64,000 nt of DNA from Pusillimonas noertemannii. GTDB lineage: Bacteria; Pseudomonadota; Gammaproteobacteria; Burkholderiales; Burkholderiaceae_B. A program made the translations under genes and the position numbers. Location of the stretch: assembly GCF_003096595.1 (NCBI RefSeq), contig NZ_QEKO01000002.1:621064-685063 (forward strand), given 5' to 3'. Below are positions 41,937 to 51,646 of the stretch, in pieces (position 1 is the first letter of the stretch; every line of letters starts with the position of its first letter). Under the pieces are notes generated by a model, which had not been told where the DNA came from, did no database searches, and worked only from the letters and a program-made list of their open reading frames with translations.

Positions 41937-42899
41937 TCAGCGCAATACAGGCATTCCATCAGGCTGTGCAGCCTCGACATAAGCCTTGAGAGCGTGCTGG
42001 AACGGCGAAAAGTGCTTGTCTTCGCGGTGTAGCGTGTAAAGCGGGATGCTCAGCTCAAGCCCTGGTGTGCGCACCCAGCGCATATCGCCACGTTTCAGGT
42101 TTTCTTCCACCGCCGAACGGGTAAAAAAACATACGCCAACGTCGCGGCGCACCGCCTCTTTCTGGGCTTCGGGATGGCCTAGGTAAAGTACGATTCTGCG
42201 CGAAGGGATACCGTTGTGGCGCAGTTGGCCTTCTTCCAGCTGATACATCACCGTGCTATTGGATGTGCTGATAAAAGGCAGCCTGGCCATCTCTTCCCGA
42301 TCGGTGCTGTCACCCACCCATTTGCTCTCGGGCGCGCTCATCAGCAGCAACGGCTCGTCCCACAAAGGCTCGACGATAAGCCCCGTCGTAATCTGGTCCG
42401 GCGAGACAATAAGAACCGAAAAATCGCAAATGCCCGTGCGGGCGGCATCGAGCGCCGCCTGCGGGTTTGAAATGACAACTTCTACCAGCCCTTCCGGGTG
42501 TTGCAGTTGAAAATCACACACAATGGGCGGCAATAAATAAGAACCCACGCTCATCGACGAAGCGACTACAGCCCGGCCACTGCCCACTTCGATTTCGCCG
42601 GCAAGCTCGCGCTCGAGTTCCCTGGTTTTTGCGACCATCTCTTTGGCCCACTTGAACACCCTTTCTCCGGCAGGGGTGAGCACAACGCCCCGCCCTTCGC
42701 GGCGCAACAAAGGCGCGCCCAGCTTCTCTTCGAGACTGCGCAAATGTGCCGTGACGACAGGTTGAGACACAAAAAGGTGTTGCGACGCCCGCGTGACGCT
42801 TTGCAATTCGGCCACCAGACAAAAAATCTCGATCTTCTTCAGCGTCAACTGCGAATCGAATCTGCGCATTAACCCGAACTGTGAATTATCCGATGTCAT
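41937..42899 (-). CDS. LysR family transcriptional regulator of the 16-kb block
   Basis: The 320-residue protein has a LysR winged helix (about residues 16-76: LTLKKIEIFCLVAELQSVTR, FVSQPVVTAHLRSLEEKLG) and a binding domain from about 100. It is divergent from the aldehyde dehydrogenase gene. Immediately upstream of its start codon is ATAGCCAAATAACTAT (42900-42915), similar to a site upstream of the second TRAP operon, so it probably controls both. The effector is likely the acid or aldehyde degraded by the block (inference). Confidence 0.9.
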   Translation of the reverse strand: MTSDNSQFGLMRRFDSQLTLKKIEIFCLVAELQSVTRASQHLFVSQPVVTAHLRSLEEKLGAPLLRREGRGVVLTPAGERVFKWAKEMVAKTRELERELAGEIEVGSGRAVVASSMSVGSYLLPPIVCDFQLQHPEGLVEVVISNPQAALDAARTGICDFSVLIVSPDQITTGLIVEPLWDEPLLLMSAPESKWVGDSTDREEMARLPFISTSNSTVMYQLEEGQLRHNGIPSRRIVLYLGHPEAQKEAVRRDVGVCFFTRSAVEENLKRGDMRWVRTPGLELSIPLYTLHREDKHFSPFQHALKAYVEAAQPDGMPVLR

Positions 42900-42915
42900 A
42901 TAGCCAAATAACTAT
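42900..42915. promoter_or_regulatory. Candidate LysR site upstream of lysR (copy 1)
   Basis: ATAGCCAAATAACTAT has ATAG-N8-CTAT symmetry and matches 13 of 16 bases of the site at 58041-58056. It touches the lysR start codon, suited to autorepression and divergent activation of the aldehyde dehydrogenase gene. Confidence 0.5.
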
Positions 42916-43165
42916 GTTTGCAGGGAAAACTTTGTATTAGACGCTATTAAACCCCAACGCTACCATGACCACAAATAAAAACGTCGAGGGAAAGATTGCG
43001 AGTGAGACGGCGCCTATAACCCATGTTTGCCATTGCCAGACCCAAGGCGGGATGCGAGCGGCACACACTCCCCTCAACGTTGGCCGCTTCTACCGCGCGC
43101 ACCTGGCGATCACAGCGGCAACAGTAAAAACCGACATTATTCTCTTTGCACGGAGAGCATTTCCA

Positions 43166-44638
43166 ATGCGAACGCATCAAATCCCATCAGGACTGCTGCC
43201 CAGCCACCGGGCCCTTTACTATGGCGGCGGTTGGCACAAGCCTATCCGCGGCCTCTATGCGGAAACCATCAATCCCGCCTATAACGAAGCGATCTGTGAG
43301 GTTCCGGTGGCCAGCAGCGAAGACGTCGATGCTGCCGTACAAGCAGCACATCAGGCGTTTTCGGCATGGGCGGCAACCACGCCGACAGCCCGGGGACGAC
43401 TCTTGCGTCAGGCAGCCGATGTCTTGCGCCAGCACGCCCAGGAGCTTGCTCTGCTCGACTCCTTGAACAACGGCAACCCAGTATCGATCCTGGCTCATGA
43501 TGCCAATTTCGCCGCGGATGGAATTGACTACTTCGCCGGCCTGGCAACCGAGATAAAGGGCCAGACCATCCCCATGGGCGACCAGAACCTGAACTACACG
43601 ATACGCGAGCCATTGGGAGTAGTCGCCCGAATCGTCGCCTATAACCATCCGTTGATGTTCGCCGCACTGCGCATCGCGGCACCGTTGGCGGCAGGCAATA
43701 CCGTGGTGGTCAAGTCTCCGGACCAAGCCCCACTGTCCATCCTTCGGCTGGCGGAACTGATCGGCGGTATTTTTCCTCCGGGCGTCGTGAATTTTTTGTG
43801 CGGAACTCGGGAATGCGGCGAAGCGCTTACCCAACATCCGCTCGTACGCAAAATTACCTTGATTGGCGGCGTTCCTACAGGCAAGGCCGTGATGAAGAAT
43901 GCCGCCGACGATCTGAAGCCCGTGCTGCTGGAACTTGGAGGAAAGAACGCGCTGGTGGCGTACCCAGACGCCGACCGGGAAAAACTGGTGCAGGGCATAG
44001 TCAATGGAATGAACTTCACATGGTCGGGACAAAGCTGTGGGTCGACCAGTCGGGTGTTTCTGCACGAATCCATCCACGATGACGTCTTGGCCGATGTGGC
44101 CGCGCTGCTCGCAAGCAAACACAAACCGGGCATCCCGACCGACCCGGAGACGACGATGGGCTCACTTGTCAGCGCCGCCCAACTCGAGAAGGTCCAGGGC
44201 TTCGTCCGTACTGCTCTGGACGAAGGTGCCCGGCTGGTGACGGGGGGCAAGCAGCCGGACAACGCCAATCTGAAAGACGGCTTCTTCTTCGAACCCACGA
44301 TCTTCGCCGATGTGGATGCTTCCATGCACCTGGCCCGCGAAGAGGTGTTCGGACCCATCCTTTCGGTATTCAAGTGGAACGACGAAGAACAATTATGGCG
44401 CGACGTGAACGCGGTGAAGTTTGGCCTTACCGGTTCAATCTGGACGACAAGCCTGGCCACTGCCCACCGGGCGGCGCGCAGGATTGAAACAGGCTATGTG
44501 TGGATCAACAACACCAGCCAGCATTTCATGGGAGCGCCGTTTGGCGGAATCAAGAACTCCGGCATCGGAAGGGAAGAATGCTTCGAAGAGCTGTTGGAGT
44601 TCACGTATACAAAGAACGTCAATCTCAAGCTCGACTGA
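43166..44638 (+). CDS. NAD(P)-dependent aldehyde dehydrogenase
   Basis: Start MRTHQIPSGLLP follows CGGAGAG; a longer frame begins at 42965 without support. The 490-residue enzyme has the catalytic cysteine C291 (SGQSCGST), the general base E256 in LLELGGK, N160 (AYNHP) and K183 (VVKSPDQAP) for NAD binding. It oxidises an aldehyde to the acid; the family includes betaine, benzaldehyde and vanillin dehydrogenases. It is followed nine bases later by a GMC oxidoreductase that would supply the aldehyde. It leads the block's main operon. Confidence 0.92.
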   Translation: MRTHQIPSGLLPSHRALYYGGGWHKPIRGLYAETINPAYNEAICEVPVASSEDVDAAVQAAHQAFSAWAATTPTARGRLLRQAADVLRQHAQELALLDSLNNGNPVSILAHDANFAADGIDYFAGLATEIKGQTIPMGDQNLNYTIREPLGVVARIVAYNHPLMFAALRIAAPLAAGNTVVVKSPDQAPLSILRLAELIGGIFPPGVVNFLCGTRECGEALTQHPLVRKITLIGGVPTGKAVMKNAADDLKPVLLELGGKNALVAYPDADREKLVQGIVNGMNFTWSGQSCGSTSRVFLHESIHDDVLADVAALLASKHKPGIPTDPETTMGSLVSAAQLEKVQGFVRTALDEGARLVTGGKQPDNANLKDGFFFEPTIFADVDASMHLAREEVFGPILSVFKWNDEEQLWRDVNAVKFGLTGSIWTTSLATAHRAARRIETGYVWINNTSQHFMGAPFGGIKNSGIGREECFEELLEFTYTKNVNLKLD

Positions 44639-44647
44639 GCGCAGCCC

Positions 44648-46264
44648 ATGGACTATGACTACATCATTGTGGGGGCAGGCTCCGCCGGCTGCACGGTTGC
44701 ATATCGCCTGGGGGCCGACGCCACGTCCCGAATCCTGGTGCTCGAAGCGGGCGGGTCGGACCGGTCTCCCGTCATCCAGATCCCCCTTACCTGGGGCCTG
44801 ATACTGAAAAATCGGCTTTTTGACTGGAATTATTTCACTGAACAGGAACCCGGATTCGATCAAAGACGTATTGAATGCGCTCGCGGCAAGGTCATTGGGG
44901 GAAGCTCATCCATCAATGGAATGGCGTATGGCCGGGGGGCCAGGCAAGACTATGATCATTGGGCTTACGACTTGGGCCTGACAGGCTGGTCGTACGACGA
45001 TGTACTGCCGTACTTCAAGCGAAGCGAGAGCTGGGAAGAAGGCGCGAGTGCACTGCGCGGTGGTGAGGGCCCCCTTGTCGTGAAGCGCCTGCATTACCAG
45101 GACTCTCTGGTCGATGCGTTTCTGCAAGCCACACAGCAAGCAGGGTATCCGCTCAACAGTGACTATAACGGCGCCTCGGTCGAAGGCTTCGGGCCGATGC
45201 AGGCCACCATCCGCAAAGGGCGGCGCTGGAGTGCCGCATCCGCCTATCTTCGTCCCGCGGTCGCACGCGGAAACGTCACGGTAAGAACCGGTTCCACCGT
45301 CAGCCGGGTGATCCTGGACGGTCAAAAAGCAATTGGGGTCGAAATACTGCGAGAGGGCAAAACCGAAAAGATATTCGCGGCTCGCGAGGTCATCCTGGCG
45401 GGGGGCGTCATCAACTCGCCCCAATTGCTGATGCTGTCGGGAATCGGCGATCCCGCCCAGCTCCAAGAGCATGGCATACCCGTCCAGGCGAACCTGCCCG
45501 GGGTCGGACGAAATCTGCACGACCACATCGTCTGCGATCTCAAGTGGCGCCGTACTTCGCCAGGGCCGCTGCATCGCGTCATGCGGCTGGACCGTATTGG
45601 GATGGACGTGCTGCGCACTTGGCTCTTTGGCACAGGTCTTTCCGGCGCCATCCCCGCCGCCGCGGTCGGGCTGGTCCGCAGCCAGCCAGAGCTGGATCTT
45701 CCCGACACGCAATTGATATTGGCGGCCGCCCCCATGACGGCCGGCCCTTATCTCAAGCCCTTCATTCAACCCTACGTCGACGCATTCGGAATCAAGGGCG
45801 TCTACCTGACTCCGGAAAGCCGCGGGCACGTACAGCTGGCAAGCCCTGACCCGAGAGCTCCGGTTCGGATCCAACAGAACTTTCTCGCCACCGAAAGCGA
45901 CCGCCGCGCGGTGCGCGAAATGGTAAAGCGCATGCGCGAGATCGGAGCCCAGCCGCCGCTACGTCCATACATCGCCGAAGAGCTCGCTCCGGGGCCCGCA
46001 GTATGCCGCGACGAGGAGGTCGATTCATTCATCCGGCGCACCGCCATCACCCTGCATCATCCCGTCGGCACCTGCAAGATGGCAAGGGCCGACGACCCCA
46101 TGGCGGTGCTGGATGAGCAAATGCGAGTACGCGGCATCGACCAGTTGCGGGTGGTCGACGGCTCGGCCATACCCAGGACGGTGCGCGCAGCCACCAACGG
46201 CCCGATCATCATGATGGCCGAGAAAGCCGCCGACCTGATTCTAGGCAAGAAAACCAAACTGTAG
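44648..46264 (+). CDS. GMC family FAD-dependent alcohol oxidoreductase
   Basis: The 538-residue flavoprotein starts with the FAD-binding IIVGAGSAGC (about 6-15), has the family signature GGSSSINGM (about residue 83) and a C-terminal substrate domain. The catalytic histidine is in LHHPVGTCKM, and an asparagine in AATNGPIIM takes the place of the usual second His/Asn. Members oxidise primary alcohols (choline, aryl alcohols, polyethylene glycol). With the adjacent aldehyde dehydrogenase it forms an alcohol-to-acid pair. Confidence 0.92.
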   Translation: MDYDYIIVGAGSAGCTVAYRLGADATSRILVLEAGGSDRSPVIQIPLTWGLILKNRLFDWNYFTEQEPGFDQRRIECARGKVIGGSSSINGMAYGRGARQDYDHWAYDLGLTGWSYDDVLPYFKRSESWEEGASALRGGEGPLVVKRLHYQDSLVDAFLQATQQAGYPLNSDYNGASVEGFGPMQATIRKGRRWSAASAYLRPAVARGNVTVRTGSTVSRVILDGQKAIGVEILREGKTEKIFAAREVILAGGVINSPQLLMLSGIGDPAQLQEHGIPVQANLPGVGRNLHDHIVCDLKWRRTSPGPLHRVMRLDRIGMDVLRTWLFGTGLSGAIPAAAVGLVRSQPELDLPDTQLILAAAPMTAGPYLKPFIQPYVDAFGIKGVYLTPESRGHVQLASPDPRAPVRIQQNFLATESDRRAVREMVKRMREIGAQPPLRPYIAEELAPGPAVCRDEEVDSFIRRTAITLHHPVGTCKMARADDPMAVLDEQMRVRGIDQLRVVDGSAIPRTVRAATNGPIIMMAEKAADLILGKKTKL

Positions 46265-46308
46265 AGCGCCCGCCAACGACCGGTAGCGCGCTCAGAGGAG
46301 GAGACACC

Positions 46309-48387
46309 ATGTATTTGGGAATTGATATCGGCGGCACCTTTACCGATCTGGTATTGATGGACGCCAATGGACACGTTACAACAACGAAAGCGCCCACCAC
46401 GCCTGGCGAGCTGCAGAAGGGCCTCTTCGAGGCCATAGATCTGGCAGCGGCATCGGTCGGACTGACCAGGCAGGAACTGCTGGCCAAAGTCGTAACGTTC
46501 GGGCACGGCACCACGCAAGCGACGAATGCGCTGATCGAACGCGACGGCGCCTCGACAGGGCTGATCACCACGATGGGATTCGGCGACACGCTGGCCCTGC
46601 AACGCCTGAAGGGTTTCACTGCGGGCGTTCCGAGCGAGCAACTGGGCTGGTACAGCAAGCGCCGGCATCCCGAACCGATCGTTCCGAGACACTTGATCGA
46701 AGAGGTCCGGGAACGCGTCGATCATGCGGGCCGGGTGATTCTGCCCCTGGATGAAGACGGGGTGAGGGAAAGCATCGCAAGGCTGCTGGCCCGAAAAGTG
46801 GAGACTTTTGCCGTCTCTCTGCTTTGGTCCTTCAGGCATCCCCGGCATGAACAGCGCATCCGCGAACTCATTCATGAGCAGGCGCCCGATGCATACGTGA
46901 GCCTCTCATGCGAAGTAGCGCCGGTCATGGGCGAGTACGAACGGACCGCAACGACCGCGCTGAACAGCTATCTCGCCGTCAAGGTCGTCTCATACCTCGG
47001 CAAAATCGAAGCCCTCCTTCGCGAGCATGCTTTCCGGGGCAACTTCTTCATATTGAACAGCGCAGGCGGCGTCATGCCCTCTACCGAGGCCGGCCAGAAG
47101 CCCGTCGCCCTGGTGACCAGCGGGCCGACAGGGGGAGTCATGGGCTCATTGGAACTGGCCCTGGCCATGGGCCATGAAAACGTCATCACGACCGACATGG
47201 GAGGAACCAGCTTCGATGTGGCTATGATAGTCAATGGCGTTCCCGTGGAGTCGGTCAATCATGAAGCGGCCGGCTTCCACCTGTGTTCGCCGATGATCGA
47301 TATCAGGGCGATCGGCGCGGGCGGGGGATCAATCGCCCGGGTCAACGACGGACTGCTGCAAGTAGGCCCCGAAAGCGCGAGCGCCAGACCCGGACCGGTC
47401 TGCTATGGCCGCGGCGGAAAATTAGTAACCACCACGGACGCGGACGTCGTGCTGGGCATCATTGATCCCGATAATTTTTTGGGCGGGCGCATGAAGCTCG
47501 ACCGGGAGGCCGCCGCCAAAGCCATCGAGGAACAAATTGCGAAGCCGCTGGGTCTGTCGATTCAAGAGGCCGCAGCCGGCATACGAAGAATCGTTGACGA
47601 TCACATGGCCGACACCTTACGAGAGGTGACGATAGGAAGAGGCCATGATCCGCGCGACTTCGTCTTGTTCGCCTATGGCGGCGCGGGTCCCGTACATTGC
47701 GCGGGCTTCGGCGCGGAACTCGGGGTCCGGAAGATCATCGTCCCCGCGACCAGCATGGCTCACTCCGCCTATGGCGCGTTGGCGTCCGACATCTATAAAT
47801 CGGTGGAACTGAGTGAACCGATGCCTTGCGCAAGCTCGTCCGCCGAGCGCATCGACGCAATCTTCAATGAGCTCGAGCGCGAGGCTTGCACGGGAATACT
47901 CCGTGCGGGCATCAAGGAAGAGGACACGGAAGTCGTCCGAAGCGCGGGCATGCTTTATCACCGGCAGGTGAATGACCTTTCAATCACGTTCCCCTCCGGA
48001 ACGGTCGACGCGAACATGATCAGTACGGTGACGCGGAAGTTCGAAGATGCCTATGAACGTGCCTATGGCGAGGGGTCTGGTTTCAGCGACGCAAGAATCG
48101 ACCTCAGCGTTTTCCGCGTCAAAGCAATAGGCAGGACACGCAAGCCTGACCTGGCCGCCCAGCCCGTCACCGGGCTCCCCATGCCGAAGCTGAGGGAAAT
48201 CTACGAGCCACGCCAGGACAAGGCCGTATCGGCTCAAATCTGGCAATGGCTGACCCTGCCGGTCGGGCATGAAGTCATAGGCCCCGCCGTCATCGAGCAT
48301 CCGGAAACAGCGGTGTTCGTCGGGGCCGGACAACGAGCCTCCCTCGACGAAGCGGGCAATCTCGCCATCGAATCCGTGACGGCCTAA
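46309..48387 (+). CDS. Hydantoinase A / oxoprolinase / acetone carboxylase beta-type subunit (HyuA)
   Basis: The 692-residue protein starts after GAGGAGGAGAC. It has the ASKHA-type ATP-binding N-terminus (LGIDIGGTFTDLVLMD, TFGHGTTQATNALI) and the DMGGTSFDVAM, IGAGGGSIARV and AYGGAGPVHC motifs of the HyuA/N-methylhydantoinase A family. Such subunits phosphorylate the substrate with ATP; partners are HyuB-type subunits, as in hydantoinase, 5-oxoprolinase and acetone or acetophenone carboxylase. The HyuB partner lies 13 bp downstream with the added tail discussed there. Confidence 0.92.
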   Translation: MYLGIDIGGTFTDLVLMDANGHVTTTKAPTTPGELQKGLFEAIDLAAASVGLTRQELLAKVVTFGHGTTQATNALIERDGASTGLITTMGFGDTLALQRLKGFTAGVPSEQLGWYSKRRHPEPIVPRHLIEEVRERVDHAGRVILPLDEDGVRESIARLLARKVETFAVSLLWSFRHPRHEQRIRELIHEQAPDAYVSLSCEVAPVMGEYERTATTALNSYLAVKVVSYLGKIEALLREHAFRGNFFILNSAGGVMPSTEAGQKPVALVTSGPTGGVMGSLELALAMGHENVITTDMGGTSFDVAMIVNGVPVESVNHEAAGFHLCSPMIDIRAIGAGGGSIARVNDGLLQVGPESASARPGPVCYGRGGKLVTTTDADVVLGIIDPDNFLGGRMKLDREAAAKAIEEQIAKPLGLSIQEAAAGIRRIVDDHMADTLREVTIGRGHDPRDFVLFAYGGAGPVHCAGFGAELGVRKIIVPATSMAHSAYGALASDIYKSVELSEPMPCASSSAERIDAIFNELEREACTGILRAGIKEEDTEVVRSAGMLYHRQVNDLSITFPSGTVDANMISTVTRKFEDAYERAYGEGSGFSDARIDLSVFRVKAIGRTRKPDLAAQPVTGLPMPKLREIYEPRQDKAVSAQIWQWLTLPVGHEVIGPAVIEHPETAVFVGAGQRASLDEAGNLAIESVTA

Positions 48388-48400
48388 CAAGGAGCGCAAC

Positions 48401-50539
48401 ATGAAGCCCTCAACCATCGACCCGATCACCTTCGAGGTCATCCGCAACAAGCTGCAGGCCATTACAGAAGAACAGGCGCTTACGCTGAAGGCCGTCTCGG
48501 GCTCGCCCGTCGTCACCGAGGCCAGCGACTTCAATAATGGGCTGTATCTTCCCGACGGATCTATCGTGACCATGGGCCCGCAAGTGATTTTCCATACGGG
48601 AACGATGAGCACGGTCATCAAAAGCATCCTCGCCGACTTCAAGCCCGAAGACATACGGGAAGGCGATATGTTCATTCTCAACGATCCGTACAAGGGCGCG
48701 ATTCACCAGCCTGATGTATCGATCGTTGCCCCCATCTTCCACGAAGGCCGGCATGTCGCCTGGGCGGGATCCTGCTCGCACCAGCTCGACATGGGCGGCA
48801 TGCGCTTCGGGAGCTGGGGCATAGGCGCCACGGAGATCCAGCAAGAGGCTGTCCTGATTCCGGGCGTCCGCATCGTCGAAAGAGGCGTGCTACGCGATGA
48901 TCTGTGGCGGATGATCATGGGCATGACCCGCCTTCCCAACCTGCTTGGCCTCGATCTGAAAGCCATGATCGCCGCCAACAATGTGGCCGCCAGGCGTCTG
49001 AAGGAGCTGCTGACCCGCTACGGCGCCGAAACCGTGGAGCAGGTCATGCACGATGAAATAGACTTCAGCGAAAGGCGGCTGCGTGAACGTCTCAAGACGA
49101 TACCCGACGGGGTATACCGTGCCCGCGACTATCTCGAACATGACGGCCACACCAATACGCTCTATGAGGTGGTCCTGTCCATCACGAAGCAAGGTGATTC
49201 GTTGCTTTTCGACATGGAGGGTACGTCGGAGCAGGCCCCGGGTTTCATCAACTGCACCATGAGCGGGCTCAGGGGTGCACTCTTCACCGGCGTGCTGCCC
49301 ATTCTTGCCCACGACATCCGCTGGAACGAGGGTGTGATGCGGCCCATCACCATAAAGGCCGAGGAAGGGCTCTTGTGCAACGCCAAGCGTCCCGCCCCGA
49401 CCTCGTCGGGAACAATTTCCGCCGCATGGGTAGTCCAGAATGTCGCGGTAGCGGCCTTGTCGCGCATTGTGGCCCATGCTCCACACCTGATCCAGGAGGG
49501 ACAAGCGGTAACCAAAGGCCACATGATGGTCATGACGCTGGCCGGCCGGGGGCGGGACGGAGAGCCATTCGGCACCTTCCTTCTCGACTCGACGGCCGGG
49601 GGCGGCGGCGCCTACATAGACCACGACGGCCTGGACGGATCGGGCGACTATGTCGTGCCAAGGCCCACCATTGCCAACGTCGAGGCCAATGAGGCCCACG
49701 GGCCCTACCTGTACTTGTACCGTTCGTTCATTCCCGACACCGGCGGACCGGGCGAGCAACGGGGCGGTGCGGGGGTGGGTCTGGCAGTGACTCCCTACGA
49801 TACGGATGGCCTGCATGCGATGATGCTCGGCCATGGCGTCGAGGTACCCAATGCCATCGGCCTGTTCGGCGGCATGCCCGGGGGCTGCGGCAAGAACCTC
49901 CTGCGCCGCAACGCCGGCGATATTGCAGAGCTCGTCCACGCCTATACAGAAACCGAAGCATTGATGCGCGACGAAGGGGTGGAGCATATCGGCGCCAAGC
50001 CCGGCAACATGTCTCTGGCTGCCGGAGATGTTCTGGCGTATACCTTCCAGGGCGGCGGTGGCTATGGCGATCCGCTTCTGCGCGACCCCGGCAAGGTGCT
50101 TGCGGACGTCCTCAAGGGCCTGGTCAGCAAGGACGCCGCCGAAATGCACTATGGCGTCGTGATCACCAGCGAAGAGGTCGATGCGGCCGCCACCGCGGCC
50201 AGGCGGGAGACACTTCGTAGAGCACGGCTGGGGGGGACGGCCCCCGTCAAACCCATCCTGAAAGCCCAGGGCAAGAAGCCGATTCCCCCTATTTCCACGC
50301 ACGGAACCAGCCGCTTCAGCTGCCGCTGCGGATGCGATCTGGGGCCCGCCGACCGAAACTGGAAAGACGCGGCCCACGGCAGGGCTGTTCCGGCGCAAGA
50401 GGCGGGCAAACACATAACGCTGCACGCCGATCTCGAGCTGCGGGCGTTCAATTGTCCCGAGTGCGCAACCCTACTCGAACTGGAAGTTCTGCGCCGCGGC
50501 AGCACCCCTCTTCACAATGTCGCGCTGACCCCGTCATAG
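48401..50539 (+). CDS. Hydantoinase B / carboxylase alpha-type subunit with C-terminal zinc-ribbon-like tail (HyuB fusion)
   Basis: A HyuB-type domain (about residues 1-590, with DPITFEVIRNKLQAITEE, FILNDPYKGAIHQPDV, the metal-binding histidines typical of the family, and GQGGGGYGDPLLRDP in pieces) is followed by about 100 extra residues. The tail contains CRCGC (about 645-650) and NCPEC (about 685-690), a pattern like the zinc-binding gamma subunit of acetone/acetophenone carboxylases. HyuB proteins are usually near 550-600 residues; this one is 712. A fused alpha-gamma carboxylase component is an inference; a plain hydantoinase with an unusual tail is the alternative. Confidence 0.88.
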   Translation: MKPSTIDPITFEVIRNKLQAITEEQALTLKAVSGSPVVTEASDFNNGLYLPDGSIVTMGPQVIFHTGTMSTVIKSILADFKPEDIREGDMFILNDPYKGAIHQPDVSIVAPIFHEGRHVAWAGSCSHQLDMGGMRFGSWGIGATEIQQEAVLIPGVRIVERGVLRDDLWRMIMGMTRLPNLLGLDLKAMIAANNVAARRLKELLTRYGAETVEQVMHDEIDFSERRLRERLKTIPDGVYRARDYLEHDGHTNTLYEVVLSITKQGDSLLFDMEGTSEQAPGFINCTMSGLRGALFTGVLPILAHDIRWNEGVMRPITIKAEEGLLCNAKRPAPTSSGTISAAWVVQNVAVAALSRIVAHAPHLIQEGQAVTKGHMMVMTLAGRGRDGEPFGTFLLDSTAGGGGAYIDHDGLDGSGDYVVPRPTIANVEANEAHGPYLYLYRSFIPDTGGPGEQRGGAGVGLAVTPYDTDGLHAMMLGHGVEVPNAIGLFGGMPGGCGKNLLRRNAGDIAELVHAYTETEALMRDEGVEHIGAKPGNMSLAAGDVLAYTFQGGGGYGDPLLRDPGKVLADVLKGLVSKDAAEMHYGVVITSEEVDAAATAARRETLRRARLGGTAPVKPILKAQGKKPIPPISTHGTSRFSCRCGCDLGPADRNWKDAAHGRAVPAQEAGKHITLHADLELRAFNCPECATLLELEVLRRGSTPLHNVALTPS

Positions 50540-50590
50540 CGAACTGCCGCGGGCCGTAATCCGCATTCTTTCAACCAAGGGAGACAAATC

Positions 50591-51646
50591 ATGAAAATTA
50601 TAAATATCGCGGCCTCGGCACTACTGGCGGCCGGGCTGAGCCATTATCATGCATTCGCACAGCCAGCCGCCCAGGCGGTGCAGGCCGCGAAACAACCACT
50701 GTCCCAGTGGCAAAAGCCTCCGTCGGCGCCTCCCGCGCAAGAGGGCAAGACGGTATATGTCGTTACCTGCACATCGCAAGGAATAGGATGCGTACGCGCC
50801 GCCAATGGCGTCAAGGAAGCGGGTGAACTTCTCGGCTGGAGCGTGCGTGTTGTCGACGGGAAAGGCGACCCCGGAACATGGAACGGCGCCATCCAGTCGG
50901 CGATCGCCGCCGGCGCGGACGGCATCGTCATCGATGCGGTGCCGCCCATGCTGGTTGGCGACGCCCTGTCAAAGGCCGCAAACGCGAAGATTCCCGTCGT
51001 TTCCATCTTCAACCCCGTGCCAGACGCCGACAGCTCTGTGTTTGCATTCGTACGGCCGGAACACAAGCGACAAGGGCAATTGTTAGCTCAATGGATTATC
51101 GATGACTCCGGGGGACAAGCCAGAATACTTCTTGTCGAAGATAGGCAGTTCCCCGAACTTGCCGAAAGAGTGGCTGGATTCAAGGCGGAAATCGCGAAAT
51201 GCGCCAAATGCGAGATCGTCGGAAACATCGAGTCGACTATTGGAACCATGGCCCAGCGGCTGGCCAGCGCCGTCGCCACGGAGCTCACCCGCCGCCCGGC
51301 AGTGGACTATATCGCCGCTCCCTTCGACTCCAACGCCTTCTTTGTCATTGAGGGAGTACGCCAAGCGGGTCTGAAGGGCAAGGTGAAAGTCGCGGGCTAT
51401 GAAGGTGATCCGCAAGCCTTCGAAGCAATTCGCAATGGAGCGCAGGCAGTGACGGTTGCGAACCCGGCGGAATGGATGGGCTGGCAGGCCGTCGACGAGC
51501 TGAATCGGGCATTCAACGGCGCAAAGGCGGTAAACATGCCGATTCCGTCCCGCTTGATCGACGCAGGCAACGTGCCTGATACCAAGGGATGGACAGGAGA
51601 CGTGGATTACAAAGCGCGGTACGAGGCATTATGGAAACGCCGCTAA
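50591..51646 (+). CDS. Sugar-type periplasmic binding protein (RbsB/LacI-like fold)
   Basis: The 351-residue product follows AAGGGAGAC. A signal peptide (to about AFAQ) precedes a Gln/Pro-rich linker and a type I periplasmic fold: VYVVTCTSQGIGCVRAANG, AIAAGADGIVIDAV, and GKVKVAGYEGDPQAF. Closest class is the family of ribose-type binders, but the ligand is probably an alcohol or acid fed into the block's pathway. The next gene overlaps its 3' end by 16 bases. Confidence 0.88.
   Translation: MKIINIAASALLAAGLSHYHAFAQPAAQAVQAAKQPLSQWQKPPSAPPAQEGKTVYVVTCTSQGIGCVRAANGVKEAGELLGWSVRVVDGKGDPGTWNGAIQSAIAAGADGIVIDAVPPMLVGDALSKAANAKIPVVSIFNPVPDADSSVFAFVRPEHKRQGQLLAQWIIDDSGGQARILLVEDRQFPELAERVAGFKAEIAKCAKCEIVGNIESTIGTMAQRLASAVATELTRRPAVDYIAAPFDSNAFFVIEGVRQAGLKGKVKVAGYEGDPQAFEAIRNGAQAVTVANPAEWMGWQAVDELNRAFNGAKAVNMPIPSRLIDAGNVPDTKGWTGDVDYKARYEALWKRR

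Noticed and set aside
42965-43165. 67-codon N-terminal extension of the aldehyde dehydrogenase
   Set aside because: The extra part has no dehydrogenase similarity; CGGAGAG and family alignment support 43166.
48890-50425. Minus-strand open frame of 511 codons opposite hyuB
   Set aside because: No family motif or start signal; it is antisense to a well-supported HyuB domain.
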